5,373 bases of DNA from Bacteroidaceae bacterium. GTDB lineage: Bacteria > Bacteroidota > Bacteroidia > Bacteroidales > Bacteroidaceae. The DNA is taken from contig JALNVG010000173.1 in NCBI GenBank assembly GCA_023227685.1, positions 1 through 5,373 on the forward strand. Reading direction: 5' to 3'. The position numbers and the translations under genes are program-made. The notes beneath the pieces were generated by a model that was not told the DNA's origin, ran no database searches, and was given only the letters and a program-made list of their open reading frames with translations. This document shows, piece by piece, positions 1-5,373 of this stretch (position 1 is the stretch's first letter; each line of letters opens with the position of its first letter).

Positions 1-89
1 CCCGCTTCTCTAGCTTTATCAATGGCATGAACGATGGGCGCTATTTTCATGAAATTAGGGCGTGCACCTGCTACAATTGTTATCTTCAT
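1..89 (-). CDS. wecB: UDP-N-acetylglucosamine 2-epimerase (non-hydrolysing), N-terminal fragment
   Basis: Only the first 29 complete codons are in the window; the gene runs off the left edge. Reading leftward from the ATG at 89-87, the product starts MKITIVAGARPNFMKIAPIV and continues HAIDKAREAG. The hydrophobic first beta strand followed by GARPNFMKIAPI corresponds to the GTRPExIKxAP nucleotide-sugar-binding signature at the N-terminus of WecB-type epimerases. The NFMKIAP variant is, from memory, common in Bacteroidetes. Family members are cytoplasmic and interconvert UDP-GlcNAc and UDP-ManNAc for capsule, O-antigen or other surface glycans. The start is supported by the motif lying at its usual place and by a purine-rich AAGAAG directly upstream. 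The gene is divergent from the TRIC gene. The family call is fairly safe from this motif; the exact substrate cannot be judged from 29 residues. Confidence 0.82.
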   Translation of the reverse strand, partial: MKITIVAGARPNFMKIAPIVHAIDKAREA

Positions 90-146
90 CTTCTTATATA
101 TCTATCATTAAACCTGAAAAGACAAGCTTCATTGTTTTTATGTGAA

Positions 147-154
147 CAAAAATA
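147..154 (-). promoter_or_regulatory. Possible -7 element for the leftward wecB-type gene
   Basis: On the minus strand this reads TATTTTTG, an exact match to the Bacteroidetes -7 consensus TAnnTTTG, about 58 bp upstream of the wecB-type start codon. No TTG/TTTG -33 element is found 19-21 bp further upstream, and the region is AT-rich, so a chance match is quite possible. The rest of the 90-204 gap shows nothing else convincing. For the rightward gene there is only a weak TTG (132-134) followed 18 bp later by TACGGTTT. Confidence 0.3.
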
Positions 155-204
155 CGGTTTCTTATCGAATTTATTTGTTCTTTTGCAAAATAAAAAAGAA
201 ATAA

Positions 205-825
205 ATGCCAACATTCGTTCAAATACTTGATTTTATAGGCACATTTGCTTTTGCCATAAGTGGAATCAGACTGGCGTCAGCCAATAAGTTTGATTGGTTC
301 GGTGCTTATGTCGTAGGTTTCGCAACAGCCATAGGCGGGGGCACGATCCGTGACGTCTTGCTCAATGTCACACCGAGCTGGATGGTTGATCCGATGTATC
401 TTCTCTGTACCGCCCTGGCCCTTTTCGGAGTTATCATATTCGGCAAGTATCTGATTCATCTTAATAATACCTTTTTCCTTTTTGATAGTGTCGGCTTGGC
501 ACTTTTTACCGTAGTCGGGGTGCAAAAGAGCATTGCCTTGGGGTATCCCTTTTGGGTGGCTATCATTATGGGATGCCTCACAGGATCGGCAGGTGGTGTG
601 ATTCGGGATGTACTGATCAATGAAATTCCTCTTATTTTCGGAAAAGAGATTTACGCAATGGCCTGTGTGGTAGGCGGTATAGCGTACTGGTTATGCTACA
701 TGGCAGGCATAAAATCTTACGGATGTCAGATAATAGGCGGAATGGTAGTTCTGCTTACCCGTATTCTGGCTGTGAAATATCATATCTGCTTGCCTGTATT
801 AAATAACCACGAAAAGAGATCCTGA
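205..825 (+). CDS. TRIC/UPF0126 (YadS-like) family membrane protein, putative cation channel
   Basis: A 206-residue polytopic inner-membrane protein, the usual length for the UPF0126/TRIC family (older name: glycine transporter domain). It shows the internal duplication of the family. The first half has LDFIGTFAFAISG (residues 8-20) and GGGTIRDVLLNVTP (44-57). The second half repeats this as FDSVGLALFTVVGVQKS (93-109) and GGVIRDVLINEIP (130-142). About seven hydrophobic segments can be traced, near 5-21, 31-48, 64-84, 92-108, 113-133, 148-166 and 172-190. The GGxxRD motifs are the conserved glycine-rich breaks of the family. Prokaryotic TRIC proteins form trimeric monovalent-cation channels; that function is inferred here from family only. 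The ATG at 205 follows an A-rich AAAAAAGAAATAA leader, normal for Bacteroidetes. The last residues are charged and probably cytoplasmic or disordered. The gene stands alone, divergent from wecB, and its TGA abuts the convergent DUF4251 gene. Confidence 0.9.
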   Translation: MPTFVQILDFIGTFAFAISGIRLASANKFDWFGAYVVGFATAIGGGTIRDVLLNVTPSWMVDPMYLLCTALALFGVIIFGKYLIHLNNTFFLFDSVGLALFTVVGVQKSIALGYPFWVAIIMGCLTGSAGGVIRDVLINEIPLIFGKEIYAMACVVGGIAYWLCYMAGIKSYGCQIIGGMVVLLTRILAVKYHICLPVLNNHEKRS

Positions 826-1317
826 TTATTCTTTTAAGTCAAGTCTGCCGATAAAACCGATAGACTGGCGATTTTGCATATTGACTTGAATATTAGAACT
901 CCCATCGTAGAAGATTGTCAGATAATATTTGTAGGTGTCTTCGGAATTGCGTGTCTCTGCAGTCACCTCATATTTCCCTTTTTTGTTCTTTTTTATCTGA
1001 TAACTTGTAATCGGAGCATTAAAAATCAATCCTTTTCCTCCATCATAAGGGATCATGTAAGCACGCCCGTAATAGGGGAGATATGAGAATAAAGAATCGT
1101 TTTTTACCTCCAGATAATACTCGGAGGACAGTTGAATGCTATGCCCGCTCATAGGCAATGCAATGTTCACATAAATCTTGTAGTTCTTTGAACGGACCAA
1201 TTCTTTTACAGCCTGTCTTTTCTGTGTAGCTTTTTCTTCTTTGTTTTGTGCAGACAAAGTAGTCATTGTTGTCATCAATATGACAACAAATGAGATGATA
1301 CATTGATTTAGTTTCAT
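826..1317 (-). CDS. DUF4251 domain secreted protein
   Basis: A 163-residue protein with a Sec signal peptide: K3 at the basic end, a hydrophobic core at about residues 6-20, and likely signal peptidase I cleavage after LSA (A23), leaving QNKEEK at the mature N-terminus. There is no lipobox cysteine, so it is probably periplasmic and soluble. A short charged helix (24-44) precedes a beta-rich domain that matches DUF4251 as I remember it: YYLEVKNDSLFSYLPYYGRAY (two segments, 67-87), GGKGLIFNAPI (93-103), a KKGKYEV strand (112-118), YYLTIFYDGSSNIQV (131-145) and a terminal RQSIGFIGRL (150-159). DUF4251 proteins are known to me almost only from Bacteroidetes and have no established biochemical role, so I assign none. 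The start is fixed by the signal peptide. Its TAA directly abuts the TGA of the convergent TRIC gene. Confidence 0.85.
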   Translation of the reverse strand: MKLNQCIISFVVILMTTMTTLSAQNKEEKATQKRQAVKELVRSKNYKIYVNIALPMSGHSIQLSSEYYLEVKNDSLFSYLPYYGRAYMIPYDGGKGLIFNAPITSYQIKKNKKGKYEVTAETRNSEDTYKYYLTIFYDGSSNIQVNMQNRQSIGFIGRLDLKE

Positions 1318-1449
1318 AACTGTTTGTTTTTGATACCCTGCTATATTATATATAAGGTTTAATACGGAAAAATGTTTATGAAATTGCTTGAAATAACATT
1401 AAAAATATTTGTTTTTTCTTTTTCAATTTTCAAAAATTAGCTTATAAAA

Positions 1450-1480
1450 TTGTATATGATTTATATAATACGTATTTTTG
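1450..1480 (+). promoter_or_regulatory. Bacteroidetes-type housekeeping promoter of the carboxyltransferase gene
   Basis: A TTG at 1450-1452 is followed after exactly 20 bp by TATTTTTG at 1473-1480. This fits the Bacteroidetes primary sigma factor consensus (TTG or TTTG, 19-21 bp, TAnnTTTG) at every defined position of the -7 box. Transcription should start near 1484-1487, giving a leader of about 36-39 nt before the ATG at 1523. It is the best promoter match in the window. Confidence 0.75.
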
Positions 1481-1490
1481 ACGTGAATTT

Positions 1491-1504
1491 ATAAGTTAAC
1501 TTAT
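1491..1504. promoter_or_regulatory. Perfect 14-bp palindrome, candidate operator
   Basis: ATAAGTTAACTTAT is a perfect inverted repeat without a central spacer. It sits 10 bp downstream of the -7 box and 18 bp before the start codon, so roughly +5 to +20 of the predicted transcript. Position and symmetry fit the binding site of a dimeric repressor. The sequence is AT-rich, which raises the chance of coincidence, and no regulator gene is next to it. As RNA it would make only a weak hairpin. Confidence 0.4.
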
Positions 1505-1522
1505 CATTCAGTATTTTATTAT

Positions 1523-3286
1523 ATGAAGAAAGAAATAAAATTTAGTCTCGTATATCGAGATATGTGGCAATCATCAGGTAAGTATCAACCTCGTGTTGAT
1601 CAATTAGTAAAGATAGCACCCTTGATTGTAGAAATGGGTTGTTTTGCCCGTGTGGAAACTAATGGTGGAGCCTTTGAACAAGTGAATTTGCTTTATGGCG
1701 AAAACCCAAATAAGGCCGTTCGTGCATTCACGAAACCATTTAATGAAGCCGGTATACAAACACACATGCTTGATCGTGGATTGAACGGGTTGCGTATGTA
1801 TCCTGTTCCTGCTGATGTACGCCGATTGATGTATAAAGTAAAACATGCACAAGGAGTAGATATTACCCGTATTTTTTGCGGATTGAATGAAGTTCGTAAT
1901 ATTATTCCGTCCATCAAGTATGCACTTGAGGCAGGAATGATACCGCAAGCTACACTATGTATCACTTATTCACCCGTACATACGGTAGAATATTATTCTG
2001 CCATCGCCGATAAATTGATAGAAGCCGGTGCACCGGAAATCTGTTTAAAGGATATGGCCGGTGTAGGTCGTCCGGGCATGCTCGGCAAACTGACCAAGAC
2101 CATCAAGCAACGTCATCCCGAAACGATTATACAATATCACGGACATAGCGGCCCGGGTCTCTCGATGGCTTCCATATTGGAAGTTTGCGAGAATGGTGCC
2201 GACATCATCGATGTAGCTATGGAACCTTTATCATGGGGTAAGATTCATCCGGATGTTATTTCTGTTCAGGCAATGTTGAAAGACGAAGGCTTTCAAGTTC
2301 CCGAAATCGATATGAAGGCTTATATGAAAGCCCGTGCCATGACGCAGGGATTCATTGATGATTTCTTGGGATACTTTATGGATCCTACAAACAAACAGAT
2401 GACTTCGTTACTTTTGAAATGTGGTTTACCGGGTGGTATGATGGGCTCGATGATGGCCGATTTGAAAGGTATACATTCGGGCATCAACATGATATTGAAA
2501 AGCAAAAAAGAACCGGAGTTGAGTCTTGACGACTTGCTGTTGATGCTTTTTGACGAAGTGGAATATGTATGGCCTAAATTAGGTTATCCTCCATTAGTAA
2601 CACCTTTCAGTCAATATGTAAAGAACATCTCACTGATGAACGTGCTGGCACGTGCCAAAGGTGAAGAGCGTTGGACCATGATCGACAACCATGCTTGGGA
2701 TATGATCTTGGGTAAGAGCGGCAAGCTGCCAGGCAAACTGGATCCTGTGATTATCAAACTTGCCAAGGATAAAGGTTATGAGTTTACCGATAAAGATCCT
2801 CAATCCTATTATCCCGACCAATTGGATGAGTATCGTGCAGAAATGAAAAAGAACAATTGGGATTTCGGTCCTGATGATGAAGAACTCTTAGAGTTCGCCA
2901 TGCATGATCGTCAGTATCGTGATTATAAATCCGGTGTGGCCAAAAGCAGATTTGAAGAAGATTTGCAGAAAGCCAAAGATGCCAAAATGGTAAAACAAGG
3001 ATTCTCCGAAGAAGATGTGAAGAAGTTGAAACGTGCCAAAGCATATCCTATTATGGCCACCGAAAAAGGACAGGTCATCTGGGAAGTCAATGTTGACGGT
3101 CCGTCTACTCCTCCCGAGATAGGCAAAGAATATGAGCCCGAAGATCCATTCTGTTATATTCAAACACCTTGGCATACTTCGGATATGATGAAAGCTAATT
3201 TCAAGGGACGTATCGTTGAAATTTGCACATCTCAGGGAGCTACGGTAAACAAAGGTGATGTATTGGCTTATATTGAAAAGATCTAG
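1523..3286 (+). CDS. Carboxyltransferase of the OadA / pyruvate carboxylase subunit B family, with degenerate biotinyl domain
   Basis: A 587-residue cytoplasmic protein with the domain order of oxaloacetate decarboxylase alpha and pyruvate carboxylase B: a TIM-barrel carboxyltransferase (about 1-300), the conserved PYC/OADA domain (about 310-475), a charged linker, and a C-terminal biotinyl-like domain (about 508-587). The barrel keeps the expected active-site residues: R12, D13 (metal) and Q16 in RDMWQS; R85 in LDRGLNG; K176 in LKDMAG (the metal-site lysine); H206 and H208 in YHGHSGPG; and T360 in LVTPFSQ. Two departures are visible. The His of the usual RDxHQS is Trp15. In the biotinyl domain, QTPWHTSD (547-554) lines up without gaps with the usual LEAMKMEN, placing H551 where the biotin lysine should be. 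Family members move carboxyl groups between biotin and pyruvate/oxaloacetate or similar acids, so a carboxyltransferase or decarboxylase role is likely, but substrate and carrier are uncertain. No biotin carboxylase or OadB/OadG gene is adjacent. Its own promoter and terminator suggest a single-gene transcript. Confidence 0.9.
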   Translation: MKKEIKFSLVYRDMWQSSGKYQPRVDQLVKIAPLIVEMGCFARVETNGGAFEQVNLLYGENPNKAVRAFTKPFNEAGIQTHMLDRGLNGLRMYPVPADVRRLMYKVKHAQGVDITRIFCGLNEVRNIIPSIKYALEAGMIPQATLCITYSPVHTVEYYSAIADKLIEAGAPEICLKDMAGVGRPGMLGKLTKTIKQRHPETIIQYHGHSGPGLSMASILEVCENGADIIDVAMEPLSWGKIHPDVISVQAMLKDEGFQVPEIDMKAYMKARAMTQGFIDDFLGYFMDPTNKQMTSLLLKCGLPGGMMGSMMADLKGIHSGINMILKSKKEPELSLDDLLLMLFDEVEYVWPKLGYPPLVTPFSQYVKNISLMNVLARAKGEERWTMIDNHAWDMILGKSGKLPGKLDPVIIKLAKDKGYEFTDKDPQSYYPDQLDEYRAEMKKNNWDFGPDDEELLEFAMHDRQYRDYKSGVAKSRFEEDLQKAKDAKMVKQGFSEEDVKKLKRAKAYPIMATEKGQVIWEVNVDGPSTPPEIGKEYEPEDPFCYIQTPWHTSDMMKANFKGRIVEICTSQGATVNKGDVLAYIEKI

Positions 3287-3312
3287 TTAGAGATATATAC
3301 ACTATATTTAGG

Positions 3313-3350
3313 CAGGAGAGAAGCAATTTCGTTTCTCTCCTGTTTTTTTT
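3313..3350 (+). terminator. Strong intrinsic terminator after the carboxyltransferase gene
   Basis: CAGGAGAGAA (3313-3322) and TTCTCTCCTG (3333-3342) form a perfect 10-bp stem around a 10-nt loop, directly followed by eight T residues (3343-3350). It begins 26 bp after the stop codon and isolates this gene from the GH39 gene downstream. Confidence 0.95.
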
Positions 3351-3385
3351 ATGTAACAAGATTGCAACTATTTGAAACAATATTA

Positions 3386-3418
3386 TTGTCATTTATCGGG
3401 ATGTTTTATTTATCTTTG
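3386..3418 (+). promoter_or_regulatory. Bacteroidetes-type promoter of the GH39 gene
   Basis: TATCTTTG (3411-3418) matches TAnnTTTG exactly. The best -33 element is TTG at 3386-3388, with a 22-bp spacer, slightly longer than the usual 19-21. Transcription should begin near 3422-3425, about 35 nt before the ATG at 3458, the same geometry as at the carboxyltransferase promoter. It lies just after the terminator, as expected for a separate transcription unit. Confidence 0.6.
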
Positions 3419-3457
3419 TCTAAATATAAAATCCTAAATCTTACAAATAAAAGAACT

Positions 3458-5032
3458 ATGATGAAAAAGAAAATTGTTTTATTGACATTCAGTCTTATTT
3501 TTGTGTTGTCAACTTTTGCCCAATCTCCCCGGCAAACAACCGATATCCGCACGATTACCGTTGATTTGAATCAGCCGGTCACTCCGTTGAACACCATGTA
3601 TAATTTTTGTGTCGGTGCGGGGCGGGCTCACGAAGGCTTGTATGCCAACTGGCAGGAACAATTGCGAATAGCCAAACAGGCTTGCGGTTTTCGCTATATC
3701 CGTTTTCACGGATTACTTCACGATGATATGGGGGTATATAAATGGATTGACGGCAAACCACAATACAATTTTCAATATATCGATGCACTCTACGATTTCC
3801 TACTGAGCATAAACGTACGGCCTTTTGTTGAACTTAGTTTTATGCCCGACGCACTCAAATCAAATGACAAAACAGTATTTTGGTGGAAGGGTAATATCTC
3901 CCAACCTTCGGATACCTTGCAATATAAAAATTTAATTAAAGCTTTGGTTCAACATTTCACCGAACGCTACGGACAGGAAGAAGTGAAGAAATGGTACTTT
4001 GAAGTATGGAACGAACCAAATCTTTTGGGTTTCTTTGATGGTACGCAACAAGATTATTTCAATCTTTATCAGTGGACAAGTGAGACGATCAAGAGCGTCT
4101 GTCCCGATTATCGTGTCGGCGGACCGGCTACGGCGGGAAATGCTTGGATAACGGATTTCCTTCAGTACACGAATAAGCACCATTTGCCTGTCGATTTTGT
4201 TTCTACACACACTTACGGTGTGCAGGGCTTCCTTGACGAGTTCGGCAAGGACAAACTGCATCTTATCGAGAACCCCGACTGTATGGCTGAAGATGTGCAA
4301 CACACACGACAGGCAATGATAAAAGAAGGCAAATCAACAATGGAACTGCATTATACCGAGTTTAATAGTTCTTACTCTCCGCGTGATCCCTTTCATGACA
4401 CCTATCAGAATGCAACTTATATACTGAATACCCTGAAGAAATCGGGAAAAGCAACCACATCCATGTCTTATTGGACTTTTACCGATATCTTTGAAGAAGC
4501 AGGCACAGTAGACCAACCTTTTCATGGCGGTTTCGGACTGATTAACTGGCAAGGTATACTCAAACCGACCTTTTATGCCTATTCGTTTTTGAACAAGTTA
4601 TATCCTAATCAGTTGGCTACAGCCGATCAATCCTCGTGGGTGACCAAAGATGATAAAGGTAATATTGCTGCTTTGATTTATGACTTTACAATGCCGAACC
4701 AAGGCAAGAAGTCCGATCAGGCTTTTTATATTCAACTGCAACCGGCACAAGAAAAGGGAAAAATCAGTTTTGCGATTAATCATATCAACAACGGAAAGTA
4801 TGAACTACAGATTACATCAATAGGTTATAAGCAACATGATGCATTGTCCGCCTATATCGACATGGGCAGTCCCTCGCAACTTTCTCTACAACAAGAACAG
4901 ACCTTGAAGCAACAGTCTATTGCCAAACCCGAAAAATCTGTTGTAAATGTTACCAAGCAAAATTATTCACTTCAACTTGATTGGAAAAGTAATCAGATGT
5001 ATCTTGTGAAATTGATACGTTTAACTAAATAA
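3458..5032 (+). CDS. Secreted glycoside hydrolase family 39 (beta-xylosidase-like)
   Basis: A 524-residue exported enzyme. The ATG at 3458 opens a Sec signal peptide: MMKKK, a hydrophobic core, likely cleavage after STFA (A21) before QSPRQ, and no lipobox. The reading frame stays open upstream to a TTG at 3362, but that extension would put a membrane-like tract before the signal peptide and would span the predicted promoter, so I reject it. The catalytic (beta/alpha)8 domain covers about residues 35-380. It shows YIRFHGLLHDDMGVY (80-94), typical of GH39, the acid/base E186 in VWNEPN, and the nucleophile E301 in HYTEFNSS. The 115-residue spacing is normal for GH39. A THTYG motif (250-254) and a FGLINWQGILKPTFYAY segment (359-375) also fit. 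The last roughly 130 residues form the beta-rich accessory domain of the family. GH39 are retaining enzymes, classically xylan 1,4-beta-xylosidases; the true substrate here is open. No SusC/SusD or other glycosidase gene is adjacent in the window. Confidence 0.9.
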   Translation: MMKKKIVLLTFSLIFVLSTFAQSPRQTTDIRTITVDLNQPVTPLNTMYNFCVGAGRAHEGLYANWQEQLRIAKQACGFRYIRFHGLLHDDMGVYKWIDGKPQYNFQYIDALYDFLLSINVRPFVELSFMPDALKSNDKTVFWWKGNISQPSDTLQYKNLIKALVQHFTERYGQEEVKKWYFEVWNEPNLLGFFDGTQQDYFNLYQWTSETIKSVCPDYRVGGPATAGNAWITDFLQYTNKHHLPVDFVSTHTYGVQGFLDEFGKDKLHLIENPDCMAEDVQHTRQAMIKEGKSTMELHYTEFNSSYSPRDPFHDTYQNATYILNTLKKSGKATTSMSYWTFTDIFEEAGTVDQPFHGGFGLINWQGILKPTFYAYSFLNKLYPNQLATADQSSWVTKDDKGNIAALIYDFTMPNQGKKSDQAFYIQLQPAQEKGKISFAINHINNGKYELQITSIGYKQHDALSAYIDMGSPSQLSLQQEQTLKQQSIAKPEKSVVNVTKQNYSLQLDWKSNQMYLVKLIRLTK

Positions 5033-5035
5033 AAA

Positions 5036-5114
5036 TTGCATCGCAAACAGATAGGTTTTGCATAAGAAAAGCAGGGTAATTGCATAAGAAAACCAGACCA
5101 TTTGCATAAGAAAA
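5036..5114. repeat. Four direct repeats with 22-bp period
   Basis: Three identical 13-mers TTGCATAAGAAAA lie at 5058-5070, 5080-5092 and 5102-5114, separated by 9-bp spacers. A degenerate copy, TTGCATCGCAAAC (9 of 13 identical), sits in the same phase at 5036-5048, so all four starts are exactly 22 bp apart. The spacer between copies 2 and 3 and that between copies 3 and 4 agree at 4 of 9 positions. The array begins 4 bp after the GH39 stop codon. Spacing of about two helical turns would place all copies on one DNA face. It could be a cooperative protein-binding site, a minisatellite, or part of the 3' UTR. Confidence 0.85.
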
Positions 5115-5267
5115 TTATTTTAATATGTTATTCGCTTGTTTTTTGCTGATTAAAGTATACTCATCTTAGTATTAAGAGGTTAATCAACAAATTAGACAAC
5201 CAATATAAGGATTATAAATTAATTTAGTCAACCGTAAACAGGATAAGACAGGGTGTTAAATATAGAG
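5115..5267. other. Intergenic leader region of the last gene
   Basis: AT-rich sequence between the repeat array and the last start. No convincing promoter is visible. TTTG at 5142-5145 with TAGTATTA at 5167-5174 has the right spacing (21 bp) but a poor -7 box, and TAATTTAG at 5220-5227 has a good -7 shape but no -33. A small inverted repeat, TCTTA-GTAT-TAAGA, spans 5166-5179 and has no T-tract. No clear terminator for the GH39 gene was found anywhere in 5033-5288. Confidence 0.4.
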
Positions 5268-5274
5268 AAAGGAG
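5268..5274 (+). promoter_or_regulatory. Shine-Dalgarno-like AAAGGAG before the last gene
   Basis: AAAGGAG is the only strong anti-16S match found before a gene in this window. It ends 14 bp before the ATG at 5289, longer than ideal. An in-frame TTG at 5277-5279 lies too close (2 bp), so the ATG remains the best choice, but the start is not settled. Confidence 0.4.
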
Positions 5275-5288
5275 TTTTGCCAGGCACA

Positions 5289-5373
5289 ATGAGTAAAGAG
5301 ACAAACAAAGAAAAAGATACAGAGAAGAAGCCGGATACAGAGAAATTGTTAACGTCTCGTATCCATTTACTAG
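5289..5373 (+). CDS. N-terminal fragment of a gene of unknown function
   Basis: Twenty-eight codons are visible before the right edge. The product starts MSKETNKEKDTEKKPDTEK and continues LLTSRIHLL. The first 19 residues are very rich in Lys, Glu, Asp and Thr, probably a disordered cytoplasmic tail, and a more hydrophobic stretch begins at residue 20. A short duplication, GATACAGAGAA at 5316-5326 and 5334-5344, encodes DTEK twice, six codons apart. The frame is open back to a TAA at 5244-5246, so alternative starts at GTG 5253 or TTG 5277 exist; ATG 5289 is preferred because of the AAAGGAG upstream. The charged tail before a hydrophobic stretch would fit a membrane protein or simply a cytoplasmic protein. 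I do not recognise the family and assign no function. Confidence 0.55.
   Translation, partial: MSKETNKEKDTEKKPDTEKLLTSRIHLL

Larger units (their letters stand above)
1318..1522. other. Divergent intergenic region (DUF4251 / carboxyltransferase)
   Basis: This is a very AT-rich gap between two divergent genes. The right part holds the promoter and palindrome listed separately. The left part, which should drive the leftward DUF4251 gene, has no clear Bacteroidetes promoter. The best -7 candidate is TATTTTTA on the minus strand at 1407-1400, which matches 7 of 8 positions but has no -33 partner at the right distance. No RNA structure or small ORF is convincing here. Confidence 0.6.

Noticed and set aside
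27..230. Rightward 67-codon open frame overlapping the left edge
   Set aside because: It is antisense to the wecB-type N-terminus, runs through the AT-rich intergenic region into the TRIC start, and its product is cysteine-rich and low in complexity without any recognisable domain.
1400..1407. TATTTTTA on the minus strand as the DUF4251 promoter
   Set aside because: It has 7 of 8 matches to the -7 box, but no TTG occurs 19-21 bp upstream and the surroundings are AT-rich enough for chance matches.
1604..1965. Antisense open frames inside the carboxyltransferase gene
   Set aside because: They are shadows of a strongly conserved coding frame, with no promoter or recognisable product.
3932..4303. 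123-codon antisense frame inside the GH39 gene
   Set aside because: It lies opposite the catalytic core containing the acid/base motif, and its composition is that of a shadow frame.
5043..5061. GCAAA / TTTGC hairpin as GH39 terminator
   Set aside because: The stem is only about 5 bp, is not followed by a T-tract, and overlaps the direct repeats, which explain the similarity better.
5058..5114. The TTGCATAAGAAAA repeats as a CRISPR array
   Set aside because: Repeats of 13 bp and spacers of 9 bp are far too short, the copies number only three to four, and no cas gene is present.

Overview
The window looks like chromosomal DNA of a gut-type Bacteroidales bacterium (Bacteroides, Parabacteroides or a close relative). 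The reasons are low to moderate GC, A-rich leaders instead of clear Shine-Dalgarno sites at most starts, matches to the Bacteroidetes primary promoter (TTG about 20 bp upstream of TAnnTTTG), and a DUF4251 secreted protein, a family I know almost only from Bacteroidetes. The genus call is inference.

Layout. At the left edge is the start of a leftward UDP-GlcNAc 2-epimerase gene (wecB type; 1-89, cut by the window edge). A short intergenic gap separates it from a rightward TRIC/UPF0126-family membrane channel gene (205-825). That gene converges with a leftward DUF4251 secreted-protein gene (826-1317) with no base between the two stop codons. A 205-bp divergent intergenic region follows, holding a very good Bacteroidetes promoter (1450-1480) and a perfect 14-bp palindrome just downstream (1491-1504). 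These precede a rightward gene for a 587-residue carboxyltransferase of the oxaloacetate decarboxylase alpha / pyruvate carboxylase B family (1523-3286), which ends in a strong intrinsic terminator (3313-3350). Next comes a separately promoted, exported GH39 glycosidase (3458-5032). A 256-bp gap after it contains four 22-bp-spaced direct repeats (5036-5114). The start of a rightward gene of unknown function (5289 to the edge) closes the window.

Functional picture. The genes do not form one pathway or operon. Promoters, orientation and the terminator make them mostly single-gene units: nucleotide-sugar metabolism, an inner-membrane channel, a secreted protein of unknown function, C3/C4 carboxyl-transfer metabolism, and extracytoplasmic glycan breakdown.

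The most notable point is in the carboxyltransferase. Its metal and catalytic residues are kept. Its C-terminal domain aligns without gaps to a biotinyl domain, but the biotin-accepting lysine position holds histidine (PWHT where AMKM is expected). The second is the 22-bp-period repeat array after the GH39 gene. I saw no mobile element, RNA gene, CRISPR array or clearly novel multi-gene system.
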